A program made the translations under genes and the position numbers. From Cunninghamia lanceolata (taxonomy: Eukaryota > Streptophyta > Pinopsida > Cupressales > Cupressaceae): a stretch of 64,000 bases of DNA. The notes under the pieces are model-generated. The model searched no databases. It was not told the DNA's origin and was given only the letters and a program-made list of their open reading frames with translations. Positions 1 through 10,959 of the stretch are shown piece by piece. The DNA lies in the NCBI GenBank assembly GCA_027924645.1, contig BSBN01001362.1:2014501-2078500 (forward strand), given 5' to 3'. The number at the start of each line of letters is the position of its first letter. Positions within the stretch are counted from its first letter, which is position 1.

Positions 1-2593
1 TGGAAGGTAAGATTCCAAAACGCACTTGTAGAAGATATGCTAATAAGATTTGGAGATTGTTTTTTGAAAAGTTAAATGATACTGCAAGATGTCAACTATT
101 TGTTGAAATGATGCGAAGTATAAAGTATAGGTCTATCATGAAGATTCTTGGGTTGAGAACATCAGAGGCTTCAAGTGAAAAATCTATTGTCAAGAATCTA
201 ATGAGTGCATATGAGAGTGTGGGTAACACCTCATGCACAAAAGATAGTAATGCAACACGGCGTGTGATTACATCGACTATAGTAAGTAGTCAAACGAGGA
301 AAGCTCGTCTCATTAGAAAGACAAGTCAAGAATTGAGAATTAATAGGAAAACTTTATCAAGAGCCGTTGGAAGACGCCAAAGAATTGAGGACACTAATGC
401 TAATGAATTATGGGCATTCTCGGGGAGACTACCATTAAAAGATAAACCAATTGTTGAAGCATTGAGATCACTAATTGAAGACTTTTGGAAGAATTACACA
501 GGGGTATCTCTGAATCAAAGGGATGTGGTAAGAAGGAGAATTGGTAGTCAGAACTGTGAGCCACATCCAAAGCATTTTTTGGATGAGACTCAAACACAGT
601 TTTATGGTAAATTTCGAGAGAAGTATCCTCAAATTAAAATTTGTCAAAGATATTTTGAAATGCTAAAACCTTTCTATGTTAAGATAAATCACACACGCAC
701 TACTTGTTGTTGTAGATTACATATTAAATTTTCTAACCATTTTGATGCTTATAGGTCTATATGTTTAGATATGCATACTAACAATGATTTGCAGGGTTGT
801 GCCATATGTGCCCCACCAACATCTTCAAGAGACTTCATATCAAGAATTTTATGTGAAAGAGAGGAAGGTCAAATATTCTACAAGAATATGCTTGGATGGC
901 ACATGTCATCGTTGCGATGGCTTGCAACATTTGCCAATATGTGAACATATGGAAATAACACATGCGGTTGGAAACGAACTAGTAGAGTTTGGCAAGTATA
1001 AGACAGTGGCATACAATACAAAAGATGGTAAAGAAGCAAAGAGGTGTGAATTAGTTATTGAAAAGATTCCAGTGTATCAGTTTATGCCTATATTTCGTGA
1101 CAGCATAGTGTATGAGTATGCAAGACATGCCCATAGAGCTCGATGGTTGGACTTGCAATTCAAGTTATGCAAGGACACATTTTCGATTGGTAGCATTGTT
1201 TCAGTCATCGACTTTGTAGAGAACTATAGTCTACAGCCACAGTGTGAGGTGCAATCACAATATTACAACTCCACATAGGTTTCTATATTTGTGCACATCG
1301 CATTCATTCATGCAAATGATAGTACAGAGGATGACAGAAAGATCATAAGGGAGTATAATTTCTATATTAGTGATGATCACACACATTCTATGGAGTTCGT
1401 GCAAGGTTGCTTTCAAGTGTTCTACAATGATTTGGCTAGAAGGGGCATATCGTTCAGTCAGCATATCATATGGTCAGATAATTGTGCGTCACAATTCAAG
1501 AACTCACAGAATTTCTATTCGCTGAGTAGGAGGCATAATTTTACAAGTATTCAACATATGTGGAACTTTTGTGAGGCTGGGCATGGAAAGGGGGAGCATG
1601 ATGGTGCAGGAGCATGTATCAAAAAAGCCATAGCATGAGAAGAGTTAAAGTATAAAGACAATGCAAAGTTGACAGATGCAAAATTGATTGTCAAGTGGTG
1701 TAATGCTTCCATGGGTCCAGGTAATGAAGGCAAGAGTTTAGCTCATAGATTTTTTTGGTTGATAGATGATACTAACATTGCACCATATGAGGATTGTTGT
1801 ACACTGATAGGATCAAATGAGATGCACTCTTTCAGAAGCTCAATTGCAAGTTCATGGAGTATCCATACACGAAAGATGTCATGCTTTTGTTCTTCCTGTA
1901 CAATTCAAGTCTAGGATGAGTGCGAGTCAAAGGAGTGGGTTGACGAATGGCAGTTAAGTTATCTTATCCCACTTGACACGTATCGACCCCCGACGGCACT
2001 GGAACTAACACAGATGGAATCGTCAGTTGACTTTGACCACATATCAGATTTAGTTCAACCAGGTAATATAGGGCATGTATATGCATCTAATTTCATCTAG
2101 TTCAACCAGGTAATGTCATCTTACTTTGTAGTGTTTTTGTAATGTTGACTAATTTCATCTAATTTGCTACACATATCAATGTAGGGCACGTATATGCAGT
2201 TATTACAGATGAAGATAATGAAGAGGGAACAGATTATTACTTATGTCGTTGTGTTGAGGCCAAAAAGAAATTGGAGGCCCCTGTTATAGATGGAGAAAAC
2301 ATCAAATACCCTACAGGATCAGTGGTTATTACTGGAACATGGCTTAGAAGGTACCCACATAAGAGTGTTAATATTTGGCTATTTCAGGACTTTGACATGC
2401 ATCGAAAGATTCTTCATTACTCAAACCTTATCGCAGCATCCAATGTTCATTTGATAAAGTATCGGGGTAGACCTTTGAACAAAATATTGTGGAAGGTGCG
2501 TGAGTCTGACCATGAAGCAATACTTGACACAATAAAGAGTAGAGCAGACCCGGATGGTTCATTGGATTTTTTTTGTAAGTATTCACATTGATT
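1..2593 (+). pseudogene. Decayed transposase-like gene, 5' end outside the window
   Basis: Reading is open from base 3 in one frame to about base 890 and continues one frame over to 2062. A GT-AG intron (2063-2184) follows, then a last exon to the stop at 2591-2593. One frameshift near 885-895 is needed. In-frame stops at 1276 (TAG), 1636 (TGA) and 1912 (TAG) each fit C-to-T decay of CAG or CGA. Visible motifs are a Cys-rich segment (CLDGTCHRCDG), VIDFVENY, WSDNCASQFKN and GHGKGEHDGAG, in that order. Their acidic residues are spaced like an RNase-H-fold DDE nuclease, and I infer a transposase-like or transposase-derived protein. The C-terminal exon (GHVYAVITDEDNEEG onward, about 135 residues) looks like a separate beta-rich domain, perhaps BAH-like. 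I cannot name the family with certainty. It could equally be a domesticated gene whose copy here has died. Confidence 0.55.
2063..2184 (+). other. Intron of the transposase-like gene, with duplicated donor region
   Basis: The exon ends ...CAACCAG followed by GTAATA at 2063, and the downstream exon starts after GTAG at 2184. Splicing joins a split glycine codon and moves from the upstream frame into the frame of the last exon, which supports the intron. Inside it the words TAGTTCAACCAGGTAAT and TTTCATCTA recur (about 2050-2065 and 2097-2112), giving a second copy of the donor 47 bases downstream. Using the second donor would add an extra segment containing a stop. Confidence 0.5.
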
Positions 2594-3287
2594 TTGTAAA
2601 GTTATGTTACATTGAGTTGTAAGTATGCACATTAATTTGTAAGGTTTGTCTTTTTTTATTTCCTCCTACATTTTTACACATATGTACACATTTTTACATC
2701 ATAATGTTATGCATTTTTGGTGTCCTGCTCCTGATGTGACCAAACTCATAACTCACCCTACTAGACACCATTTGATGATCTCTCCAACACTCTGGATCTA
2801 GGGCGCCCAATCATGATGATGACCTATATATCATTCTCCAAGACCAAGGGTGCCCAAACTTAATAGACTTATTTCTTTCAATTTTGATGATCCAAACTCT
2901 TGCAATATGACATCCACTTTCATGCCTTTAGATCTTCCTTCACATATAGGGTGCCAAATCAAGTTGAAAAATCTACATAAGGGCGCCAAACTAGATGAAA
3001 GGAGACATGAAATGCGCCTTAGGACTCCATGCTAAGGTTTGAGCCATTAAAGTCTCTTGATATTAGGCGCTCATGATGATGAAACTTAGAGCTTTTTCCT
3101 TTCCTATGCACTCATCTAAGATGTTTGAATGATAAGGAGTGCCTCGACCTCTATAATGTACATTGGGCACCAAATCAAGGTGATTTTAAGTCACTTTGAG
3201 TCATTTGGGGTCAGTTTGAGTCTTTGAGTCATGTTGCAAAAAAGTGTCAATATTGTCAAGTTGCACAAAGCAACTTTTGCATTTTTG
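2594..3287. repeat. Non-coding repeat DNA with GGCGCC-type words
   Basis: No gene is visible. The stretch carries dispersed GGCGCC-like words (for example near 2808, 2985, 3013 and 3066) in both orientations. From about 2716 it also has a diverged copy of the start of the 359-bp tandem unit that follows (TTTTTGGTGTCCTGCTCC then GATGTGACCAAACT). It is probably the left part of the same repetitive element that continues at 5064. Confidence 0.5.
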
Positions 3288-5063
3288 GTGTCTTGCTCAT
3301 GATGTGACCAAACTGACTGTTCCAACGCATCCGGATGGGTACATTTACGCTAGGCATGGTCCTGTTTTTCACCCAAACATGTCGAAACAGTCTGAGCTAC
3401 ATTGTACCAATGATATCCCTGAAGAGTCCAAAGTGCAAAAAGGCTACAATCTTTGATGAGATGTTACTCAAAAACTATGTCACTTAGAAACATTCTGTCT
3501 GAGACAACACTATCACGTAGAGTGCCTCTACAATAACCTCTCTCAGTTTTTTATAGCTCTGAGGCATTTGCCCGTGGTGAAAGGTTTTCTGCTGCCCCAA
3601 AAATCGTCAAAAGGAGGCAGTGTAAAGTTGCAAAGGGGTGTAACTTTCATCCTGCTCCTGATGCGACCAAACTGACTGTTCCAACATGTCTGAATGGGTA
3701 CATTTACGCTAGGCATGGTCCTATTTTTCACCCAAACATGTCAAAACAGTCGAAGCTACATTGTATCGACGATATCCCTGAAGAGTCCAAAGTGCAAAAA
3801 GGCAGCAATCTTTGATGAGATGTTACTCAAAAACTGTGTCACTTAGAAACATTCCGTCTAAGGCAACGCTATCATGTAGAGTGCCTCTACAATAACCTCT
3901 CTCAGTTTTTTATAGCTTTGAGGCATTTGCCCATGGTGAAAGGTTTTCTGCTGCCCCAAAAATCGTCAGAAGGAGGCAGTGTAAAGTTGCAAAGGGGTGT
4001 AACTTTCATCCTGCTCCTGATGCGACCAAACTGACTATTCCAACAGGTTTGAATGGGTACATTTACGCTAGGCATGGTCCTATTTTTCACCCAAACATGT
4101 TGAAACAGTCAGAGCTACATTGTACCAACGATATCCCTGAAGAGTCCAAAGTGCAAAAAGGTAGCAATCTTTGACGAGATGTTACTTGAAAACTGTGTCA
4201 CTTAGAAACATTCCGTCTAAGGCAACGCAATCACGTAGAGTGCCTCTACAATAACCTCTCTCAGTTTTTTATAGCTCTGAGGCATTTGCCTGTGGTGAAA
4301 GGTTTTCTGCTGCCCCAAAAATCGTCAGAAAGAGGCAGTGTAAAGTTGTAAAGGGGTGTAACTTTCATCCTGCTCCTGATGCGACCAAACTGACTATTCC
4401 AACAGGTTTGAATGGGTACATTTACGCTAGGCATGGTCCTATTTTTCACCCAAACATGTTGAAACAGTCGGAGCTACATTGTACCAACGATATCCCTGAA
4501 GAGTCCAAAGTGCAAAAAGGTAGCAATCTTTGACGAGATGTTACTTGAAAACTGTGTCACTTAGAAACATTCCGTCTAAGGCAACGCAATCACGTAGAGT
4601 GCCTCTACAATAACCTCTCTCAGTTTTTTATAGCTCTGAGGCATTTGCCCGTGGTGAAAGTTTTTCTGCTGCCCCAAAAATCGTCAGAAGGAGGCAGTGT
4701 AAAGTTGCAAAGGGGTGTAACTTTTGTCCTGCTCTTGATGTGACCAAACTGACTGTTCCAACATGTCCTAATGGGTACATTTACGCTAGGCATGGTCCTA
4801 TTTTTCACCGAAATATGTCGAAACAGTCGGAGCTACATTGTACCAACGATATCCCTGAAGAGTCCAAAGTGCAAAAAGGCAGCAATCTTTGACGAGATGT
4901 TACTCGAAAACTATGTCACTTAGAAACATTCTGTCTAAGGCAACGTGATCAAGTAGAGTGCCTCTACAATAACCTCTCTCAATTTTTTATAGCTCTGAAG
5001 CATTTGCCCGTGGTGAAAAGTTTTCTGCTGCCCCAAAAATCGTCAGAAGGAGGCAGTGTATTA
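3288..5063. repeat. Tandem array, about five copies of a 359-bp unit
   Basis: Equivalent positions recur every 359 bases: the segment CAGTTTTTTATAGCTNTGAGG starts at about 3545, 3904, 4263, 4622 and 4981. Copies differ by scattered substitutions, mostly transitions. The array begins within GATGTGACCAAACTGACTG near 3300 and stops abruptly in GGAGGCAGTGTA at about 5060. Each full copy contains a short minus-strand reading frame of 62 codons, but nothing suggests that it is a gene. Five copies is short for a satellite, so it is more likely an internal tandem expansion within an old element. Confidence 0.85.
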
Positions 5064-8000
5064 AGTCAGGATGAAAACCTATTCACTCTAGGTGCCTGTT
5101 TTTGACCAAATCACACATGCGCCTTGAACAAGTGATGCTACAAGTGGTGAACAAAATGGGCGCCTTGAAGAATTGAGCCCTCCAAGACATCTTGCAATTG
5201 CCTAAAAGTCTAAAATTTACATAAGTGAGTTAAGGTGCCATTTTCCATCTCCAAAGCCTCCTTTGAGCGCCTTAACATAGAGTGAATGTTTTAGTCTATG
5301 AAAGATTGCGCCTAAAGAATATAACAACCCCTTGAGTCACTAGGATGAACTAAGTTAACAAAAGGAACTTCATTGAGGGAGGCGCACTTGTGCATCTAGA
5401 CAACTCCAGTTTAGCGCCTGAGAAAAAGCATGTTTAGAGACACCCCTCGAATGAACCCTCTAGAACCAATAAGAATCTTCTCTAGGTCCATAATTAACTC
5501 ACGCCCATATCCAAGTGAAAGTCTCCTTGGTCTTCCTGCTAAAACCTCTAAAGGGTAACCATCTCAACAAGTGTTTCTAATCCCAAGAGAACTCTAGCCT
5601 CACCCAAGTCTCGAAGTATGTATGAGAACCTACAACCAATCAATCCATGTTAAGCTCCAAATGCAACACCACATTATCATGAAGCTCCCAAGCACATGAC
5701 CAATGTACTCAATACCAAGAGAACCAACAAGACCACTATCAAAAATCCAACTACAAAATTAGGTATCCAAACATGACATCATGATCTAACATCTCCTCCT
5801 AGAAGATCACATGCACCAATATAGACATCCTAGTCTCAAGAGAACTTTTATCATGCTAATACTCTAATCTAGAATCAAGAGTCAACCAAGACACACTACC
5901 AAACACCTCTAAACCAAGGATCAACATCTACAACCACATGAAGATAACCATTACACCCAACCACTATATAAGATCATCCATCACTAGGTGACGAATACAC
6001 ATCACTATCAAAGCAACGTCCATCCTCTCATCCCAATGCAACATACCAATGCGCAAATGAGCATAGACAAGGAAAAATAACAAAGTCATCCCGTGGATAT
6101 AGGCAATATGCATTCAAGTCATCCCACTACCTTGTCTGAGGCTCATGCAAAACCCAAAATGATTAGCCTAGTACCACGTGTCATGTCCCTGTTCCCAGCT
6201 TGATCATCAAGTGTATAATGGATTAGCCTATTCCTCATTCCCAGAGGCTAATTCCAAATGATGAGGGAATGAATTGGTTTCGGACTAACTCTATCTATTT
6301 ATTTTGTAGGAATAAGGTCAAAACCCTAAAATTTGACTAAGTATGGAAGCTTGGGAGCCTAGGCGCCCATTTCACTCCAGTTTTCCTTACTAAGCACCTA
6401 GCACAAGGATCATCCAAATTAAGCATCTAAGAACCTCAAGGCGCCTATACATGTTTCTAGGGATCCTCCAATTGAGCGCCTAGCATAGATGGATGAAGAT
6501 TAAAAGTTTTCAAGTTAAAGATGTCCTTTGGGTGAACTCACAGCACTAGGCGCATGTGTTGGTTGGAACTCCTTGGATCTGGCACCTAGGATTGAAAGCC
6601 TTTGATGAGGAGAGAAGTCTCAAGGCCTAGTTTGGCACCCTCACTTACCTACCCCACCCTCAGAATGCGCCTAACCTTCATAAGGCGTTAACACTCTATT
6701 TTGAGCGCCTAGCAGGGGGTAATGGATAGATTGAAGACTTGGGAGCTAAGGAAAGTCACTTAGATGAATAATCAAGATTGAAATGAGAAACTCCTAGCCA
6801 AGGTGCAAAATTCCTCAATTCTGGCATCCAGAAATCAAATCTAAGTAAGGCGCTCTTTCCATTTGCTAAAGGCTCTATTAGTGCCCTTGGTTGATGATCT
6901 CTCCAGACACCTGAAATGGCACCCAGTGGATCTTTCAACTTGTATCAGGAAGAAGGGAAGCATTCTCAGTGTTGTTTAGATAATCTAAGTTGTAAAGTTA
7001 ACAAGGTATAGAGCCAGAGGACAAGGCACACTTATTGGTCTCCATCACCTCAGAAATGTGCCTAATGCAGTTGGTGTCAACTTCCCTCTTTCTAGCCTCC
7101 AAATGGCGCCTAGAGTCAAAAAAGGATTTCACTGAATAATGTTAATGTTTTGAGCATCAAACTCTACTTGGCGCATACCTATGCTCTTGCAACCTCAAAT
7201 TGGCACCTAGGGTTCAGTCATCCTCCTAAGGCATGGTTCTGCTCCTCCATAACCCTATTTTGGCACCTAAACTTGGAAGTACCTTGAAGACTTGGATTAA
7301 GATGGAATTCACCTCCAGAATGTTAGGCGCTTGATAGAAGATAAAGGCGCTAGGGTAAAAGAGCTTCAAAAGTTTGATGTCAAGTGTGAATTGAGATAAT
7401 AGGCACTAATACTAGTTGACATTACTCCAAACATGCGCCTAAGAGAGATGCAAGTCCCCAAGACCAATTTTGGAACAAGGCGCTCCATCAGAGGGTAAGA
7501 TGATAATCCTTGGAAGTCAAGTGTTTCAAATATTCTTTGAGAAATTGACAAGTTGTAACCTAGGCACCAAAACCCCTGAGAATCCTCCTATCTGGCACCT
7601 AGTTAGAAGAACACTAATATTGCACCTAAGTGAATTTGAGTGTCAATATAGAGTCATCAAACCCCACCAGACATTCATCCATGTCTCTACCACCTCAAGG
7701 AAGTGCCCAGCTTAGGATGGTGCCTAGTCTGGTCTCTACTACCTTCAGTTGGAGCCTAACCGTAAGAGTCTTGCAACTATGATGTTCATCCATGCAATAA
7801 GCAAGGTGATGCTCCCTTGTGATATTGTGAGGTGTTGACATTCAGTTGACATCATTGAGTTTGATTGAGTTGATCAAGTGTAGACACCATTGTAAACATC
7901 AAGGCTTCAAGGCCTTTCTTTTGTATTTCCATTGAATAAGTTGTAACTTCATGCTATTGAAAGCATTATCCATGTAATAAGACATTGCAAGTTGATTGAG

Positions 8001-8159
8001 TCAAATAACTAGACAAGTAACCAACTCTAAGGTTGATTCATTCAAGTAGTTATCTTTGATGTATATCTTTGTGTTGTTGAAGTAGTTGATGAATTGATAC
8101 CAAGTAAAATTGTTTAAGTAAGGAAAAATTTTCGTAGAACTAGTTGGGTATCTTATACC
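5064..8159. repeat. Non-coding tract rich in GGCGCC / TAGGCGC words
   Basis: No coding sequence is recognisable over about 3 kb. GCGCCTA, TAGGCGC or a one-step derivative (GGCACC, GGTGCC) recurs roughly every 30-100 bases between 5085-5420 and 6355-7730, in both orientations. The interval 5560-6340 is almost free of the word. 7840-8160 is different again: it is AT-rich with TTGTATTTCCATTGAATAAG, resembling the end of an LTR or a polyadenylation region, but without verifiable borders. Confidence 0.55.
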
Positions 8160-8481
8160 ATGCCTATCCATCAAACATCACAATGCAATCAAAATCCTAA
8201 CAACATGCCCATGATCCAAGATCAAGTGCAATCATGCAAAGATATTATCAATCACAAGCCTATTAAGAATGAACTAGAGTCTTCTAGTACCATGCTTTTC
8301 CATCAAACACCATCATGTAATCCATGGCCTATCAAGCCTATCAAAGAAAATGCAAACATCCTATGTAATACAATTGGACTTTAAATATTTGAAGTAGCCA
8401 TCTACAAATATCCATTCAAAAGTGGATTTATAATGCAAGTATGGACGCCATCAATAAAAAAGATTTGTATTAACCAAATAT

Positions 8482-8629
8482 CCATATAGGCATACATCAA
8501 TATCTGTCGATATAAGTATAACATATATACAAAATAGCCATATAGGCTTACAAGAATGCCATATAGGCATACAATGTCAACTATGTACAATACAAAATAT
8601 ATGTCCACAAATGCCATATAGGCATACAA
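8482..8629. repeat. Four copies of GCCATATAGGCATACA
   Basis: Near-identical copies start at 8482, 8537, 8558 and 8613; the second reads GGCTTACA. CCATATAGG is itself nearly palindromic. They lie just beyond the stop codon of the seven-exon minus-strand gene, so they would fall in its 3' untranslated region or terminator region. The stretch 8160-8480 shows no gene. Confidence 0.7.
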
Positions 8630-8649
8630 CAGAGAAACACAATAAAAAG

Positions 8650-10740
8650 TCATTCCCCTCTGGCTGGTGAAGAGAATAAATCACGAGCAGCCTTTGATCT
8701 TCTAGGGGATGGAGACATGCATGTGGGTGGTCTACTATGAACCCGAGGGCTACTCCTCCTATTTAGTTCTTCCTGCACCTTTACCTGTTACAAAAAAAAG
8801 TAGACATTAATATATAGAAATTACATGTTATAAAAAATGAAACATTTAACAAAATAATCACTTACCGCTAACATATAATCTGTCTCCTCGCTTGCCTCAG
8901 TAGTAGGAATAGGCCCTGGTGATGTCATGTCCTATAGAAACCATCCAGATAGAAATTAAACTTCAAATCAATAATCTTTTGATTTTTCAAAAATAGACAA
9001 CTATAACAATGAATGTAAATTAAAATTTACTAATCTGCCTCATACCCCTGTCAATGCCATAGAGCTATGAATCGCAGAGGCCACACCCTGCTCCATTGCC
9101 CTATGAACATGGGGAGGTGTATCCACAGCCTGCATCCTCTAGAAATAAAACAACATTATTCAATTACTAAAACTATAATAGTGATGCAAATCATGGCGCC
9201 TAACATACACACATGTTCATCTAAACATGGAAGTACACACAATAAAACACACAAATCACATACAAAAATTTAGTAAGTACAATTCATTCATTAAACTATT
9301 TATTTTATTACCTCCGTAAAGCTTTGAAGTCCACCACCGCTGGCAAGTGTTTCCATGAAATCTACAGTATTAACCTATTCAACATCCAAAATTAGAAATT
9401 AGAATACCATTCATATAACGATGCTATTCACATGTAATATTTATAATTGTTTACTAGTTACATACCTCGACAGTAGATGATCTAGTGAAAAATGTAGGTG
9501 GAGAACCACTGAAAACTACATCGACACTATGACCCTAAAATTTCATTAAAATCATCAATTTAAATTAGTTAATCTTGTATTTCAAAAATGAAATTTAATA
9601 AATTAAATTCAATAAACTTGATAATATTTACCTGAGTATCAGGGCCGAAAGTCTCACTCAGGAGGGTATCTGTCATCACCATCTGCTCAGCTGCAAATGT
9701 AGCCTGTGCACCTGCATCCTGACTGTCCATGGGGTCATAACCACAGGCTGACCCGCAGGCCTGGCAAGTATGTGGTGGGACCCTACTCCTCGCACTATCT
9801 CCCAACCCACTCTGTGTTGCAAGATCGGCATGCTCTATGATGCTCTGGGTCAAGGCACTAATCGACCTCAGTGTATCGAGCTCAACACCTCCTTCACAAT
9901 GGAAGGGATAGAAACATGCTCGTGGGCTGGTCTACTGATTACTCGTCTCACTACCCACTGTGGGTCAAGACGTGCCCCTGGTCTATCCTGTGCTGAGCCC
10001 CCACCTCTACCCTGGAAGTCCCGCATATCAAAATAGTTTGGCACTTTATTAAGGACAAACTCGCAGTAGAGTTTCCTCAAAAAGTATTGCAGGACCTCAT
10101 TATTATTGCATGGAGGATGGTCAAAAACTATCCACCACCTCTGCCCAAAATTGTCCCTTATCGCTTGGTTGTTGTACCAATGGATAGGGAACCTCTTGCA
10201 TGTAATGGGTGGAGGTTGATTTGTTTGTGGGTTTGTGAAAATTGAACACAAGTCTAATTTTGTAATTTGTAATTTTTTGACATCTTGGTATGACAATTTA
10301 TCTGCATAGTAATCTCTAAACTCTCTCTTTTTATCGGTCCAACTAGTTATTTGCTTGCTAATTGAATTTACATTTGATAACATAGGCTCAAGAGATTCGG
10401 TAAGCGTGGACCTATGCAAGGTTGAAGTGGAAGGATCTTTCAACCTTGCAATTATATCTTCAATTTGTTTTTTGTTGTTTTCAATTTGCCCCATTATATT
10501 ATCTTGTGTTCCAGGGGCATGTCGAGGAATGAATGGAGGAGGTTGTTGTTCTATAGGTATTTCCTCCTCAGAATTTTGTGGATTTTGAGGAGGAGGAGGA
10601 GGAGGAGGTGCATTAACATTTCCTGACAATTAATGAAATATACATCAAAAATCAACAAAAACTTACCTATTTAGAAAGAAATTCAAACAAAAAAATAAAG
10701 ATAACTCACCCCTTTGGCGTGCTCGACGTCGCAGCGGCAT
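8650..10740 (-). CDS. Seven-exon gene, unknown function, nearly intact
   Basis: I assign exons 10740-10710, 10622-9632, 9534-9466, 9374-9312, 9138-9046, 8931-8866 and 8784-8650. All introns are GT-AG. The first interrupts a glycine codon, and exons 3-6 are each a multiple of three (69, 63, 93 and 66 bases) with phase-0 borders. Such regular structure is unlikely by chance. The predicted protein (about 510 residues) starts MPLRRRARQRG, has a run of seven prolines, an acidic patch and a charged helical region (GQIENNKKQIEDIIARLK). A W/C-containing core follows (RWWIVFDHPPCNNN...), and the C-terminus is Ser/Arg/Pro-rich (RPPTCMSPSPRRSKAARD). One frameshift near 9870-9900 is the only defect seen. 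A TATA box lies 130 bases upstream. I do not recognise a domain. It may be an accessory gene of a DNA transposon or an antisense gene carried by the neighbouring Tat element, or a host gene. Confidence 0.6.
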
Positions 10741-10869
10741 TTTGGCGATGAATCGATAAGTTTTTTTGTGTTGATTGGCGTTTTGTAGAACGCGAGCGCG
10801 TTTTTGAGGGTTTGGAAGCCACGAGCAGAGGAGAAAATCAGAATGAAATGAAATGAAATTGCTTTTTTT

Positions 10870-10877
10870 TATTTATA
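10870..10877 (-). promoter_or_regulatory. TATA box of the seven-exon gene
   Basis: TATAAATA on the minus strand, 130 bases upstream of the ATG at 10740. It is followed by an A-rich then pyrimidine-rich leader typical of a plant core promoter. A repeated TTTCATTTCATTTCATT leader lies in between. Confidence 0.6.
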
Positions 10878-10883
10878 CTAGGT

Positions 10884-10918
10884 TATAACGTGAGCGCGTT
10901 ATGACGCGCTCGCGTTAT
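10884..10918. promoter_or_regulatory. CpG-rich palindrome upstream of the TATA box
   Basis: AACGTGAGCGCG, then TTATGA, then CGCGCTCGCGTT forms an inverted repeat with 12-base arms and one mismatch. The mismatch is itself a CpG-to-TpG difference. A third copy of the half-site, AACGCGAGCGCGTT, lies in the leader near 10795. The surrounding kilobases are strongly CpG-poor, so this cluster stands out. It could be a transcription-factor site or the subterminal end of a transposon. Confidence 0.55.
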
Positions 10919-10959
10919 GACTTAAATTTTTTTGAAATTTTTTTGGCCACTTTTTGGCC

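Noticed and set aside
3543..4808. Four similar 62-codon minus-strand frames repeated every 359 bases
   Set aside because: They are copies of the same tandem repeat, have no recognisable motif, and vary without respect for codon position.
8482..8629. Short repeats as a CRISPR array
   Set aside because: Only four 16-base words with irregular spacing, in plant nuclear DNA with no cas genes.
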